64,000 bases of DNA from an uncultured Christensenellaceae bacterium (GCA_910586905.1 CAJUIV010000004.1:14224-78223), one strand, 5' to 3'. Shown: positions 9,418 through 17,952, counted from the first letter of the stretch. The notes: generated by a model from the sequence alone, not told the origin. Made by a program: numbers and translations.

Positions 9418-10055
9418 TGGATTTTAAAAGAGTGTTTAGGGGGTACGACCCCGACGAAGTAGATAAGTATATAGCCGATATTTCCGAAAAGGAACAAAAA
9501 ATCCGCCGCGCACAAAAGGAACGTATAGACGAATTGTCCGATGAAAATTACGTTTTACGCGAACGTATAGGTAAATTTCAGGCGGATAGAAACGCTATTT
9601 CCGATTCTCTTGTGGCTTCTCAAAATTTAGCTATAACGATAGAGCAAGGCGCTAACGACTACGCAGATAAAGTTTTACGTCAAGCAAAAACTTTTTACGC
9701 AACTTGGCAGGCGTACGCCCGGACCGTTGTCGCTACGTTTACCGACGAGGAACTTAAAGCCTTTAACGAACTGCAAAAAAAGATTGAATATACCATCGAG
9801 GAATACGAACAAAACACTCTCTGCAGTCTTCGCAAGCGCGAGCCGACTTCCGACGGCGCTTCGGACAAATCCGAGTCGAGCGTCGCCGCGGCAAACGGCG
9901 AACCGTCTGCGTCGGACAGACAAAATCCCATTGCCAAGGTTGCAAAAGCGGCGGAGCAGATTATCGATTTGCGCGAACTCACTCGCGTCGAGGATTCTCT
10001 TGCGGATATCTGCGCCGATTTGGGACTGATTACGCCTGACAAAGAAAAAGAGTAA
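9417..10055 (+). CDS. DivIVA-domain-like coiled-coil protein
   Basis: 212 residues. The N-terminus, FKRVFRGYDPDEVDKYI, is the DivIVA/GpsB-type membrane-binding hook, followed by a long charged coiled coil to about residue 130. A Ser/Ala-rich, low-complexity linker (about 140-180) and a short C-terminal helix follow. Proteins of this class mark curved membranes or division sites, but whether this one is a true DivIVA or a GpsB-like adaptor cannot be decided from sequence. It overlaps pncB by one base. Confidence 0.75.
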   Translation: MDFKRVFRGYDPDEVDKYIADISEKEQKIRRAQKERIDELSDENYVLRERIGKFQADRNAISDSLVASQNLAITIEQGANDYADKVLRQAKTFYATWQAYARTVVATFTDEELKAFNELQKKIEYTIEEYEQNTLCSLRKREPTSDGASDKSESSVAAANGEPSASDRQNPIAKVAKAAEQIIDLRELTRVEDSLADICADLGLITPDKEKE

Positions 10056-10109
10056 ATTTATAGCAAATATACATCAATATAGCGATTTCGAGGTGTTTTA
10101 TATACTACT

Positions 10110-11051
10110 ATGTTAGACGTAGTACTGGACGCATTGTTAGACAGCCTAATCGCAAGCCCGTTTTTGTTGGCGATTTATCTGTTAATAGAGTTTTTGGAAG
10201 GAAACGTCAAAGCCCGTAACAAAACCGTTAAACTCTTAAACGGTAAACTTGCGCCGTTGGTGGCGGGAGGAGTCGGGCTTGTTCCTCAGTGCGGATTTTC
10301 CGTTATGGCAACGGATTTATATTGTCAAAATTATTTAAAGTTAGGTACGCTTATAGCTTTTTTCGTTGCGACAAGCGACGAAGCTTTGCCTATTTTACTG
10401 ACGAACAAAGATACTGTCGGAGTGGTTTGGATAGTGCTGCTCGTTAAAATTTGCTACGCCGTAATGTTGGGATACATAATCAATCTTTTCGATAAGCGTA
10501 ATTTACAAACGCTTTCGGATAACTTGGTCGTAGTCGAAGATTCTCACGGACCGCACGACCATAGCCATAGCGACGAACGTTTGCGTGAAAACGGCGAAAC
10601 CGCTTTGCACGTAAGCGAAGGCTGCTGTCATCACGAAATAAACGAGCGCAAAGGTTTTTGGAATTTTGTAAAACATCCGCTTTTGCATACGCTCAAAATA
10701 TTCGTTTATATTTTCGCGGTTAACGCTGTGTTCGGTTTGCTGCTGTTTTATTTCGAACAGCCGATACGAAGTTTCGTTACTAAAATAGGTTTTTTTCAAT
10801 GTTTCGTAACGGCTGCAATAGGGCTGATTCCCAACTGCGCAAGCAGCGTTATCATAACGGGAATGTATGCGGAGGGGCTCGTAAGCTTTTCCGCTTGTCT
10901 TGCCGGATTGGTATCTAACAGCGGTATTGCGCTTGCAGTGTTGTTTAAAGAGCGCAAACAGTGGCGGCGTAATTTGCTAATATTGTCCTTGATGTACGTT
11001 TTCGGCGTTGTTTTGGGCGCGGCTTCTTATTTTGTGGAACTGGCGGTTTAA
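10110..11051 (+). CDS. Putative heavy-metal exporter, ArsP_2 type
   Basis: 313-residue membrane protein with two homologous halves, each carrying a matching loop: GLVPQCGFSV (about residue 52) and GLIPNCASSV (about residue 238). This internal repeat is typical of the 10-TM putative arsenic/heavy-metal exporter family (ArsP_2). The halves are joined by a cytosolic, metal-binding-looking loop with HGPHDHSHSD and GCCHHE. The Cys in each loop and the His cluster suggest a thiophilic metal or metalloid substrate, but the substrate is inference. GAGGT lies upstream of the ATG. Confidence 0.8.
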   Translation: MLDVVLDALLDSLIASPFLLAIYLLIEFLEGNVKARNKTVKLLNGKLAPLVAGGVGLVPQCGFSVMATDLYCQNYLKLGTLIAFFVATSDEALPILLTNKDTVGVVWIVLLVKICYAVMLGYIINLFDKRNLQTLSDNLVVVEDSHGPHDHSHSDERLRENGETALHVSEGCCHHEINERKGFWNFVKHPLLHTLKIFVYIFAVNAVFGLLLFYFEQPIRSFVTKIGFFQCFVTAAIGLIPNCASSVIITGMYAEGLVSFSACLAGLVSNSGIALAVLFKERKQWRRNLLILSLMYVFGVVLGAASYFVELAV

Positions 11052-11064
11052 CGGGGGATTTACT

Positions 11065-11604
11065 ATGAAGTTTTTTATAGCGACGGATATTCACGGCTCG
11101 GCTTATTGGACGCAAAAAGTGTTGCAAAAGTTCAATCAAACGCGTTCGGACGTTTTGGTTTTATTGGGAGACTTGTATAATCACGGTCCGCGCAACCCTT
11201 TCCCGCAGGATTACTCACCGTTAAAAGTATCCGAAATTTTTAATTCGGTTTCGAATAAAATAATTTGGATACAAGGCAACTGCGACAGCGAAGTAGACCG
11301 TATGGTGAGCGATTTTTCTCAGCTCGGCGACCAACTGCTGCCTACACCTAACCGCCGATTTTATTTTACGCACGGACACGTTTATAACAAGAAAGTATTG
11401 CCGTCGGGGCTTATCGGCGGAGACGTTATGTTTTACGGGCATTTTCACGTCAGCGAAATAACCGAAGTTAACGGAGTAATATGCGTAAACGTCGGCAGCG
11501 CCGCGCTTCCTAAGGACGGAATAAACGCTTACTGCATAGCGGACGAAAAAGCGGTTACGCTTTATGATTTCGACGATAACGTAATCTCCGCCCGTAATTT
11601 TTGA
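11065..11604 (+). CDS. YfcE/MJ0936-type metallophosphoesterase
   Basis: 179-residue calcineurin-like phosphodiesterase. Metal-binding motifs occur in order: ATDIHG (residues 5-10), LLGDLYNHGP, QGNCDSE, THGH and FYGHFH. The start at 11065 has GGGGGAT just upstream; the frame is open further 5' but would overlap the exporter gene. The YfcE family hydrolyses phosphodiesters in vitro; the natural substrate here is unknown. It lies 13 bases after the exporter, so probably the same transcript. Confidence 0.88.
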   Translation: MKFFIATDIHGSAYWTQKVLQKFNQTRSDVLVLLGDLYNHGPRNPFPQDYSPLKVSEIFNSVSNKIIWIQGNCDSEVDRMVSDFSQLGDQLLPTPNRRFYFTHGHVYNKKVLPSGLIGGDVMFYGHFHVSEITEVNGVICVNVGSAALPKDGINAYCIADEKAVTLYDFDDNVISARNF

Positions 11605-11651
11605 GTATAATCTAAAACTATAACGACGGCAAAATGCCGCCGTTTGTTTGA

Positions 11652-11698
11652 TTGTAAAACGCAAACCACTAGCACTGCTAGTGGTTTGCGTTTTACAA
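11652..11698. repeat. Perfect 47-bp palindrome between yfcE-like gene and groEL
   Basis: Arms of 23 bases (11652-11674 and 11676-11698) are exact reverse complements around a single C. The core reads AACCACTAG...CTAGTGGTT. Just upstream is a weaker GGCAAAATGCC hairpin (about 11621-11642). It may act as a terminator for the plus-strand operon, but one-base loops and 23-bp perfect arms are atypical, so a mobile palindromic repeat is also possible. Confidence 0.9.
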
Positions 11699-11701
11699 AT
11701 G

Positions 11702-11732
11702 AAAAGGGCGATATATCTTATCGCCCTTTCTA
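11702..11732. terminator. Bidirectional terminator between converging operons
   Basis: AAAGGGCGATA (11703-11713) pairs with TATCGCCCTTT (11719-11729). T-rich sequence flanks both sides, so it can end both the plus-strand operon and groEL on the minus strand. Confidence 0.75.
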
Positions 11733-11761
11733 TGTTGTTTTATCGGTTTATACCTTTTGTT

Positions 11762-13381
11762 TTAGTACATATCGCCTTGCGGCGCAGCTGCCGGCGCGGG
11801 AGGTTCGGGGATATCGCAGACAATGCTTTCGGTGGTAAGCAGAGTACCCGCTACGCTTGCTGCGTTTTGAAGCGCCGAACGAGTAACTTTCGTCGGGTCG
11901 AGTATGCCTTTGTCAATCATATTGCCGTAGGAGCCCGTAAGAGCGTCGTAGCCGTAGTTTGCCTTCTTTGCGGATAAAACCTTGTCTACGATAACGCCGC
12001 CGTTTACGCCCGCGTTTTCGGCTATTTGCTTGATAGGCGATTCCAACGCTTTGCGTACAATGCTCGCTCCGGTTTTTTCGTCGCCGGAAAGCGTTTTTAT
12101 CAGTTGGTCGACTTCGGGAATGGCGGCAAGCAAAGCAACTCCTCCGCCCGCTACGATTCCTTCTTCGACGGCGGCTCTCGTGGCGTTCAAAGCGTCTTCT
12201 ATACGCATCTTGCGTTCTTTCATTTCAACTTCGGTAGCGGCGCCTACGCTTATCTGTGCAACTCCGCCCGCAAGTTTTGCCAAGCGTTCCTGATATTTTT
12301 CTTTGTCGTAGTCGCTTGTGGTTTCGGATAACTGATGTTTTATTTGAGAAACTCTTTGTGCGATAGCTTCGCTTTCGCCTGCGCCTTCAACAATAATGGT
12401 GTTGTCTTTGTCAACTTTAACTTGCTTTGCGCGTCCGAGCATATCGATAGTGGCGGTTTTAAGTTCCAATCCCAATTCTTCGCTTATAACCGTTCCTCCC
12501 GTAAGGATAGCTATATCTTGCAGCATTTCCTTGCGTCTGTCGCCGAAACCGGGCGCTTTAACAGCTACGCAAACGAAGCTTCCTCTCAGCTTATTTAAAA
12601 TCAGGGTGGTCAGAGCTTCGCCTTCGACGTCCTCGGCGATAATAAGCAGTTTCGAACCCGTTTTTACAACCTGTTCCAGTAGAGGCAGAAGTTCTTGTAT
12701 TGAGGAAATCTTTTTGTCCGTGATAAGAATAAACGGATTGTCGAGGTCGGCAACCATTTTGTCCAAATCGGTAGCCATATAGGGGCTGGCGTAACCGCGG
12801 TCGAACTGCATACCTTCCACGATATTCAGCTCCGTCTTCATCGTTTTGCTTTCTTCAACGGTGATTACTCCGTCGTTGCCTACTTTTTCCATAGCGTCGG
12901 ATATCAAACTGCCGATAGTTTCGTCCGCGGCGGAAATGGACGCTACTTGTGCGATTGATTGTTTTCCTTCCACGGGAGTGGAAATCTTTTTAAGTTTTTC
13001 TACGCATACTTCAACCGCTTTGTCAATTCCTTTACGTAAAATGATTGGGTTTGCGCCGGCGGCTACGTTTTTGTTTCCTTCGCGTATAATCGCTTGAGCA
13101 AGCACGGTTGCGGTGGTAGTGCCGTCGCCGACGATGTCGTTGGTTTTGGTGGACGCTTCTTTCACGATTTGAGCGCCCATATTTTCAAACGGGTCTTTAA
13201 GTTCGATTTCTTTCGCAATGGTAACGCCGTCGTTGATTACAAGCGGCGCGCCGTATTTCTTCTCCAAAATAACGTTGCGTCCTTTGGGTCCCAATGTGAT
13301 TTTAACCGTATCGGCAAGTTGGTTTACGCCGTTTTCAAGCGCCTTGCGTGCTTCTTCTCCGTATTTAAGCTGTTTAGCCAT
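11762..13381 (-). CDS. groEL: Chaperonin GroEL (Hsp60)
   Basis: Tetradecameric ATP-dependent folding chamber. The 539-residue protein begins AKQLKYGEEARKALENG and shows GPKGRNV, the ATP-site GDGTTTATVLA, and GGGVALL in the C-terminal equatorial domain. The tail is APAAAPQGDMY rather than the GGM repeat of E. coli; variable tails are common in Bacillota. A GGAGG-type site precedes the ATG. It follows groES by 18 bases in one operon under CIRCE. Confidence 0.98.
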   Translation of the reverse strand: MAKQLKYGEEARKALENGVNQLADTVKITLGPKGRNVILEKKYGAPLVINDGVTIAKEIELKDPFENMGAQIVKEASTKTNDIVGDGTTTATVLAQAIIREGNKNVAAGANPIILRKGIDKAVEVCVEKLKKISTPVEGKQSIAQVASISAADETIGSLISDAMEKVGNDGVITVEESKTMKTELNIVEGMQFDRGYASPYMATDLDKMVADLDNPFILITDKKISSIQELLPLLEQVVKTGSKLLIIAEDVEGEALTTLILNKLRGSFVCVAVKAPGFGDRRKEMLQDIAILTGGTVISEELGLELKTATIDMLGRAKQVKVDKDNTIIVEGAGESEAIAQRVSQIKHQLSETTSDYDKEKYQERLAKLAGGVAQISVGAATEVEMKERKMRIEDALNATRAAVEEGIVAGGGVALLAAIPEVDQLIKTLSGDEKTGASIVRKALESPIKQIAENAGVNGGVIVDKVLSAKKANYGYDALTGSYGNMIDKGILDPTKVTRSALQNAASVAGTLLTTESIVCDIPEPPAPAAAPQGDMY

Positions 13382-13399
13382 AATTTTTTTTTCGCCTCC

Positions 13400-13684
13400 T
13401 TATTCTACAATAGCCAATATATCGCTTTGTTTTATAATCGTAACTTCTTCGCCGTCAACTTTAAATTGACTGCCTGCATATTTAGAGTACAATACTTTGT
13501 CTCCTACCGAAACAACCATTTTAACGTCTTTGCCGTCGATTGTTCCTCCTTCGCCTACGGCTACCACAACGGCGATTTCCTGTTTCTCTTTCGCCGCCGA
13601 CGGTAAAAAGATTCCGCCGACAATCTGCTCGGTTTCTTCGGGCTGTTTAACTACTACTTTGTCAAAAAGCGGTTTTAATTTCAT
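13400..13684 (-). CDS. groES: Co-chaperonin GroES (Hsp10)
   Basis: 94-residue lid of the GroEL chamber. LKPLFDKVVVKQ, the mobile loop IVGGIFLPSAAKEK, and SKYAGSQFKVDGEEVTII are all in place. The start at 13684 is set by GGAGGT 8 bases upstream; an ATG 7 codons earlier lies upstream of that site. First gene of the heat-shock operon, behind a CIRCE operator and promoter. Confidence 0.97.
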   Translation of the reverse strand: MKLKPLFDKVVVKQPEETEQIVGGIFLPSAAKEKQEIAVVVAVGEGGTIDGKDVKMVVSVGDKVLYSKYAGSQFKVDGEEVTIIKQSDILAIVE

Positions 13685-13719
13685 TTTCGATACCTCCAAA
13701 ATCAATTATTAACTAATAT

Positions 13720-13746
13720 TTAGCACTCCAAACAAAAGACTGCTAA
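13720..13746 (-). promoter_or_regulatory. CIRCE operator (HrcA site)
   Basis: TTAGCACTC, 9-base spacer, GACTGCTAA. It matches the CIRCE consensus arms except for one base in the right arm (GAC for GAG). It lies between the groES promoter and start, the position used by the HrcA repressor. hrcA is not in this window. Confidence 0.92.
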
Positions 13747-13759
13747 TTTGCATAAGTAT

Positions 13760-13787
13760 ATTATACTACTGTTTTGTAAATTGTCAA
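13760..13787 (-). promoter_or_regulatory. groES-groEL promoter
   Basis: On the minus strand TTGACA (13787-13782), 16-base spacer, TATAAT (13765-13760), immediately upstream of CIRCE. Confidence 0.85.
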
Positions 13788-14189
13788 GACAATTATTTGC
13801 CGTTTTGCTAAATTTTTTGGCGAAACGGTTTCAGATTATTTTAACGTTGCGAGTATTAAAAACAGATAACCGAATCGAGTGTAAATTTTAGGCTCGAAAA
13901 CGTTTCGGAGCTTTACCGTAACGTTGTCGTATACGCAGGTTTTGTTAAATATTTCAAACGCTAAACGCGCCTTTGATCGTTTTTTGACGTTCCGAAGCTC
14001 AAACGAATAGGGAAAAATCTTGACTTTAACTCAATGCCGCTGTGCGGAATACGAGCGTAAATCGAAACTCGGGTTTACAAAATTCAGCCAATTTAAAATT
14101 CGACGTATAAACATAAAAAGAATATTAGCCGATTTCGGCATATAATATATAAATAAATAAAAATACTTTAAAAAAACGGGGACAAATAA

Positions 14190-14218
14190 TTGAAAATTTT
14201 GTAAAAAAGTGCTAAAAT
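14190..14218 (+). promoter_or_regulatory. Promoter for the DUF2188 gene
   Basis: TTGAAA (14190-14195), 17-base spacer, TAAAAT (14213-14218), 39 bases before the ATG. The rest of the 13788-14256 gap shows no gene. Confidence 0.6.
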
Positions 14219-14256
14219 TTAATAAAATATATTTTAACTTATGATGAGGTGAAACT

Positions 14257-15222
14257 ATGCCTTGGGATAAACAGCTTTTTACTGTTTTCGATTTTAACGT
14301 TTTGCTTTGGCACGTAGTGGTAGCGGCGGCGGTATTGTTGGCGCTGATTGTGTTTATATCGGTTTGCGCCGCGTTGTCTCACGCTAAAAAGAAAGTTAAA
14401 CGTTTGGAACGGCAGACTAAAGCGTCGGAGCACGAACAAACAACCGCAACTTCGCTTCAATTAGAGGAAGCGGAATCCGCCGAAACCGAACAGACGCAAA
14501 ACGCAACAGAACTCAAAGAAGAAATTTCCGCCGAAAAAACCGTAGGCGGAAGCGACGGAACGAAAGACGAGCAAAAAGAAGAATTTGTAGAAGAGGTAAA
14601 AGAAGAAATGCCTGCAAAGACAGAACCTAAAACCGCCGAAAAAACCGTTTCGTCTAAAATTAAAACGGCGGAAACAGAACCTAAAACCGCTTCCGTAAAC
14701 ACAAAAACCGTAAAAGACGAAAAAACGGCGAAGTCGGAAGAAAAGAAAGAAAAAACCGTTTCCAAGCCTGCGGAAAAAGTCAAAAACGAAAAGCCCGTCG
14801 AATCCGACAAAACAGTTAAAAATCACGCGTCCAAAACGGCAGCCAAAAAGGACGGGTCTGCCTCCAAATCCGAAAAAGCCGCTGAAATCCAAAAGGAAAA
14901 ACCTGCGGATAAAGAAAATGCGAAAACCGTTTCCGAAAAGCCCGCACAAACCGAACCTAAACCTACTGTAAAAAGCCAAAACGAGGAAGTTTTGCCCGTT
15001 ATCGAAACGCTTGGAGTAAAACCCTCTTCGCAGGCTAAAGTATATCACGTATCTTTGCGCGAAGACGGCAAATGGCAGGTTAAACTCAGCAAAGGCGACA
15101 AAGCGATAAAGCTTTTCGATAAGCAGTCCGAAGCGATTACGTACGCTAACGAACTTGCCGTTCACAACGGCAGAGTGGTTATTCACCGCGTAGACGGTAA
15201 AATCCGTAAAAAAAGATATTAA
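14257..15222 (+). CDS. Membrane-anchored Lys/Glu-rich protein with C-terminal DUF2188
   Basis: 321 residues. One TM helix (about 13-38) is followed by about 210 residues of disordered Lys/Glu/Thr/Ala sequence with loose repeats such as TEPKTAEKTV and EKPAQTEPK. The last ~60 residues (KVYHVSLREDGKWQVKLSKG to the end) match the small DUF2188 fold, including the VVIHRVDGKI strand. The layout suggests a tether holding a small globular domain on the cytosolic face; no activity is known. The base composition of the linker is A-rich and reflects its Lys content. GATGAGGTG precedes the ATG. Confidence 0.75.
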   Translation: MPWDKQLFTVFDFNVLLWHVVVAAAVLLALIVFISVCAALSHAKKKVKRLERQTKASEHEQTTATSLQLEEAESAETEQTQNATELKEEISAEKTVGGSDGTKDEQKEEFVEEVKEEMPAKTEPKTAEKTVSSKIKTAETEPKTASVNTKTVKDEKTAKSEEKKEKTVSKPAEKVKNEKPVESDKTVKNHASKTAAKKDGSASKSEKAAEIQKEKPADKENAKTVSEKPAQTEPKPTVKSQNEEVLPVIETLGVKPSSQAKVYHVSLREDGKWQVKLSKGDKAIKLFDKQSEAITYANELAVHNGRVVIHRVDGKIRKKRY

Positions 15223-15273
15223 AAACCGTTCGCGTCGGTACGTCGCGATTGAAAGACAGAATATTTAACGGCT

Positions 15274-15315
15274 AAAAAAACGCGCGCCGTTTTGCGCAAC
15301 AAAACGGCGTTTTTG
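15274..15315 (+). terminator. Terminator after the DUF2188 gene
   Basis: CGCCGTTTTG-CGCAA-CAAAACGGCG stem (15285-15309) with A-run before and TTTTTG after. It overlaps an apparent in-frame extension of the next gene, supporting the later start chosen there. Confidence 0.85.
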
Positions 15316-15336
15316 ATTTACAAAAGGAAAATCCGT

Positions 15337-15792
15337 ATGAACAAATGGGATAAACGTTTTATGGAACTTACCGAGCAAGTCGCCACTTGGTCGAGCTGTT
15401 ACAAGAAAGACCGTCAAGTCGGCGCGGTTATTGTGCGCGACAAGCGCATTTTAACTACCGGTTACAACGGCGCTCCTTCGGGCGTTAAAAGCTGCAAGGA
15501 TAAAGGCGAGTGTCTGCGCGTAAAACTCGGTGTTCAAAGCGGAACCAGACACGAACTTTGTTATGCGGTTCACGCCGAACAAAACGCGATAATTCAAGCC
15601 GCCCGCCTCGGTATCGTTTTGGAGGGCGCTACTTTATACTGTACTCATCAGCCTTGCGTTATCTGCGCCAAGATGATTATAAACGCAGGCATAAAACGTA
15701 TTGTGTATAAAGAGGGCTATCCTGACGATTTTTCTATGGAACTGCTTACCGAGGCCGGAGTTAAAGTGGAAATGTACGACGGCTTACAATAG
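15337..15792 (+). CDS. Deoxycytidylate (dCMP) deaminase, ComEB family
   Basis: Zinc-dependent deaminase turning dCMP into dUMP for thymidylate synthesis. The 151 residues carry the zinc ligands in HAEQNAI (about residue 78) and PCVICAKMI (about 105), with the earlier GYNGAPSG nucleotide-binding loop and an added Cys-containing stretch (CKDKGEC) typical of dCMP rather than cytidine deaminases. AAAGGAAAATCC precedes the ATG at 15337. The frame extends upstream to 15292, but that start lies inside the preceding terminator. Confidence 0.92.
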   Translation: MNKWDKRFMELTEQVATWSSCYKKDRQVGAVIVRDKRILTTGYNGAPSGVKSCKDKGECLRVKLGVQSGTRHELCYAVHAEQNAIIQAARLGIVLEGATLYCTHQPCVICAKMIINAGIKRIVYKEGYPDDFSMELLTEAGVKVEMYDGLQ

Positions 15793-15816
15793 CGACGACG
15801 CCGTTCAAACCGCCGT

Positions 15817-16710
15817 TTATATAAGTTTTTTATCGGCTATATACCTTAACGGAATATCGAATACGTCGAGAGCGCCCTTATAACCGTCCGCTTTAAGTCT
15901 CGGCAAAGCGAGAGCATATCTTAGCATAATTTTGGCTGTAAAGTCGGCGTTGCAATCGAGGTCTATCCGCGCTTTGGCGGTAAAGCCGTCTCCCGACGTA
16001 AAAACCTGCCCGATGTGAGAGGTTTGTTTTTTTAGTTCTCTTACTTCTTGGGGCGTAACGAAACGGACTTCCGTTTCGTATTCGTCAAAGTAGTGCGGCA
16101 TCGATTTTATTTCCCGTTCTATTTTTTCTTTATCGCTTTCTATTGCGGCTACGTAGCATAGCCGTTTATGTAATTTCGCGCCGTCGGTTATTCCCGCGCG
16201 GATTTTTTTTTCACAGTCGCCGTTAGGTAATGTAAACTGTACGGCGTCTAAAACTCCGTCCAGAGTTCTTACGGCGTTAGAGTGTCCCTGCGAAATTCCC
16301 TTCCCCCATACCGTTGTTATTTCATCCGCCGCGGTTCCCAACGCCGCCCGCGCAAGGCTTAAAAGCCCCGGGTCCCATCCCGTGGATATTATCGATATTC
16401 TGTCGGGTTTTATCGCCTCGAGATTGCTTTTGTATTTTGAAATTTCGGCGTGAGTATCGAAGCTGTCCACGGTGTCGAAATTTTTAAACTTTTCGGCGTA
16501 ATTCATCACGTCGCCGTAACTCCCCAATGCAATCAGCGCCGCGTCGAAATCGTCCGCCTTTTCTATTTCGTTTAGCGGTCTGTATTTTGGATTGTCCAAA
16601 TATCTGCGCGAGTAAATCGCGGCAAGTTCCGTTCCGTTGTTTTTTTCTATTTCTTTTTCAAGGCTTTTGCCTAAATTTCCGTATCCTATAACGGCCAATT
16701 TCAATTTCAT
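15817..16710 (-). CDS. ddh: meso-Diaminopimelate D-dehydrogenase
   Basis: NADPH-dependent single-step conversion of tetrahydrodipicolinate to meso-DAP for peptidoglycan and lysine. Starts with the nucleotide-binding VIGYGNLG (8-15). STGWDPGLLSL and GKGISQGHSNAVRTLDGV are the substrate-site blocks of this family. The 297 residues are slightly shorter than the usual ~320. GGAGAGG lies before the ATG. It converges with the dCMP deaminase gene (24-base gap) and diverges from cdaA. Together with the nearby aspartokinase it fits a lysine/DAP neighbourhood. Confidence 0.93.
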   Translation of the reverse strand: MKLKLAVIGYGNLGKSLEKEIEKNNGTELAAIYSRRYLDNPKYRPLNEIEKADDFDAALIALGSYGDVMNYAEKFKNFDTVDSFDTHAEISKYKSNLEAIKPDRISIISTGWDPGLLSLARAALGTAADEITTVWGKGISQGHSNAVRTLDGVLDAVQFTLPNGDCEKKIRAGITDGAKLHKRLCYVAAIESDKEKIEREIKSMPHYFDEYETEVRFVTPQEVRELKKQTSHIGQVFTSGDGFTAKARIDLDCNADFTAKIMLRYALALPRLKADGYKGALDVFDIPLRYIADKKLI

Positions 16711-16889
16711 TTCGGTTTCCTCTCCAAATTTTACGCATTTTTAACGTTATTTTATTAAAATTTAAAAAAAATGTTTTAAAATGTGATATATACACTTTAT
16801 TTTTTCGATAAAATAATGTATTATATATATTGAAAAAATATGTTTCACAATGTTTAACAAAATGTTACGCGCAAGGGATAAGAACTGAT

Positions 16890-17741
16890 ATGTGGGCGAA
16901 AGTAATAGAATTTTTTACAGATACTAATATTCCTAATATTGTCGCGCATGTAGCATTGATAGCAGTGGTAACGCTGGTATTTTTTGTGTTGTTTTACTAC
17001 GCTAAAAAATGCAATATGCAGATTTTGGTTTACTTGGCGATGATTGCCGTAGTAATTCTGTTTTGTCTGTCGTTTTTGTTAGCCCCCGAAGTAATGAGGT
17101 TTTTCGTTTATTTTACCGCGGGACTTATCTGCGCAACGGGTTTGGTACTTTTTTCTCAAGATTTTCACCGCGATATTTTTCGTCTTTCACTCAGACGCTC
17201 AGCCGGCGGCGAGTCGTCTTTCGACGAGTACGGCAGAGACGATTTGAGCGAATCTGTTGCGGAAATCGTAAAGGCGTGTTTGCGTCTCAGCAAAACCGAT
17301 ACGGGCGCGCTAATAATAGTTTGCGACGATTTGTCCGATACGATATTGGACAGCGGTACCAAAGTCAACGCGGAAATTTCCGCCGAACTTTTGGAAACTT
17401 TGTTTTTCCCTAAAACTCCGCTTCATGACGGTGCGGTTATTATAACGGATAACAAGGTAATGTCTGCGGGGTGCTATCTGCCTCTTACTCAAGCGCACAA
17501 TCTTCCCCGTGAATTCGGTACCCGACATCGCGCTGCGATAGGCGTATCCGAAGCGTTTCCCGGTCTTACCGCGATAGTCGTCAGCGAGGAAACGGGTATA
17601 ATTTCCGCCGTTCACGACGGCAAAATAAAACGGTATTTAGACGCCAATCAGCTCAAAGCTATATTGGAATGCGCAATGAACTTGTCAGACAAAGGTCAGG
17701 AAATAAGCATTTGGGGGTTAAGGGAAGATGAAGAAGACTGA
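16890..17741 (+). CDS. cdaA: Diadenylate cyclase CdaA
   Basis: Membrane-bound synthase of c-di-AMP, which controls potassium and wall homeostasis. Three TM helices (about 14-36, 43-62, 68-90) precede the DAC domain. The catalytic LHDGAVII (about residue 178) and GTRHRAAIG (about 209) motifs are intact. Length (283) is normal. ATG at 16890 is preferred: the upstream TTG (16830) has no ribosome site, while AGGGATAAG precedes the ATG. The usual partner cdaR (YbbR repeats) and glmM do not follow; instead a tiny membrane ORF overlaps the end. Confidence 0.94.
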   Translation: MWAKVIEFFTDTNIPNIVAHVALIAVVTLVFFVLFYYAKKCNMQILVYLAMIAVVILFCLSFLLAPEVMRFFVYFTAGLICATGLVLFSQDFHRDIFRLSLRRSAGGESSFDEYGRDDLSESVAEIVKACLRLSKTDTGALIIVCDDLSDTILDSGTKVNAEISAELLETLFFPKTPLHDGAVIITDNKVMSAGCYLPLTQAHNLPREFGTRHRAAIGVSEAFPGLTAIVVSEETGIISAVHDGKIKRYLDANQLKAILECAMNLSDKGQEISIWGLREDEED

Positions 17742-17859
17742 AAATAAGCGTTCTTTCGGTTCGCGCGTAAAACACTTTTTCAAACATTATTTCGGAATGT
17801 TAATTTTGGCTTTATTGTGTGCGGTTTTGATGACTTTGTTAATATGCTATTGCGCTTAG
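17728..17859 (+). CDS. 43-residue single-TM protein overlapping cdaA
   Basis: Starts inside the last codons of cdaA (14-base overlap) with a good site, AAGGGAAG, directly upstream. The product has a basic N-terminus (MKKTENKRSFGSRVKHFFKHYF) and then one strong TM helix (LILALLCAVLMTLLICYC). A terminator follows 18 bases after the stop, so cdaA and this ORF form a closed bicistronic unit. Family unknown; position suggests a possible CdaA partner, which is inference only. Confidence 0.6.
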   Translation: MKKTENKRSFGSRVKHFFKHYFGMLILALLCAVLMTLLICYCA

Positions 17860-17877
17860 TATTTATATAGATATTTG

Positions 17878-17912
17878 CGGTCGAGAGCTTTACGCTTTCG
17901 GCCGTATTGTTA
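17878..17912 (+). terminator. Terminator after the cdaA unit
   Basis: Fully paired 11-bp stem, CGGTCGAGAGC-TTTAC-GCTTTCGGCCG (with G-U pairs), followed by TATTGTTATTT. Confidence 0.75.
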
Positions 17913-17952
17913 TTTGTCGAATTAAAATTCGCTTTAGGTCGTATGTTAAAAT

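Noticed and set aside
13094..13606. Plus-strand ORF across groEL-groES
   Set aside because: Antisense to two highly conserved genes, with biased Phe/Ser composition and no start signal.
14461..15186. Long minus-strand ORF rich in Phe, Arg and Gly
   Set aside because: It is the antisense shadow of the Lys/Glu-rich linker of the plus-strand DUF2188 gene, which has a promoter, ribosome site and terminator.
14257..15222. Possible histone H1-like DNA-binding protein because of the Lys-rich region
   Set aside because: An N-terminal TM helix and near-equal Glu content argue for a charged, membrane-tethered linker rather than a nucleoid protein.
17860..17952. Lysine riboswitch before aspartokinase
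   Set aside because: The gap of 93 bases is too short and is mostly taken by the cdaA terminator.
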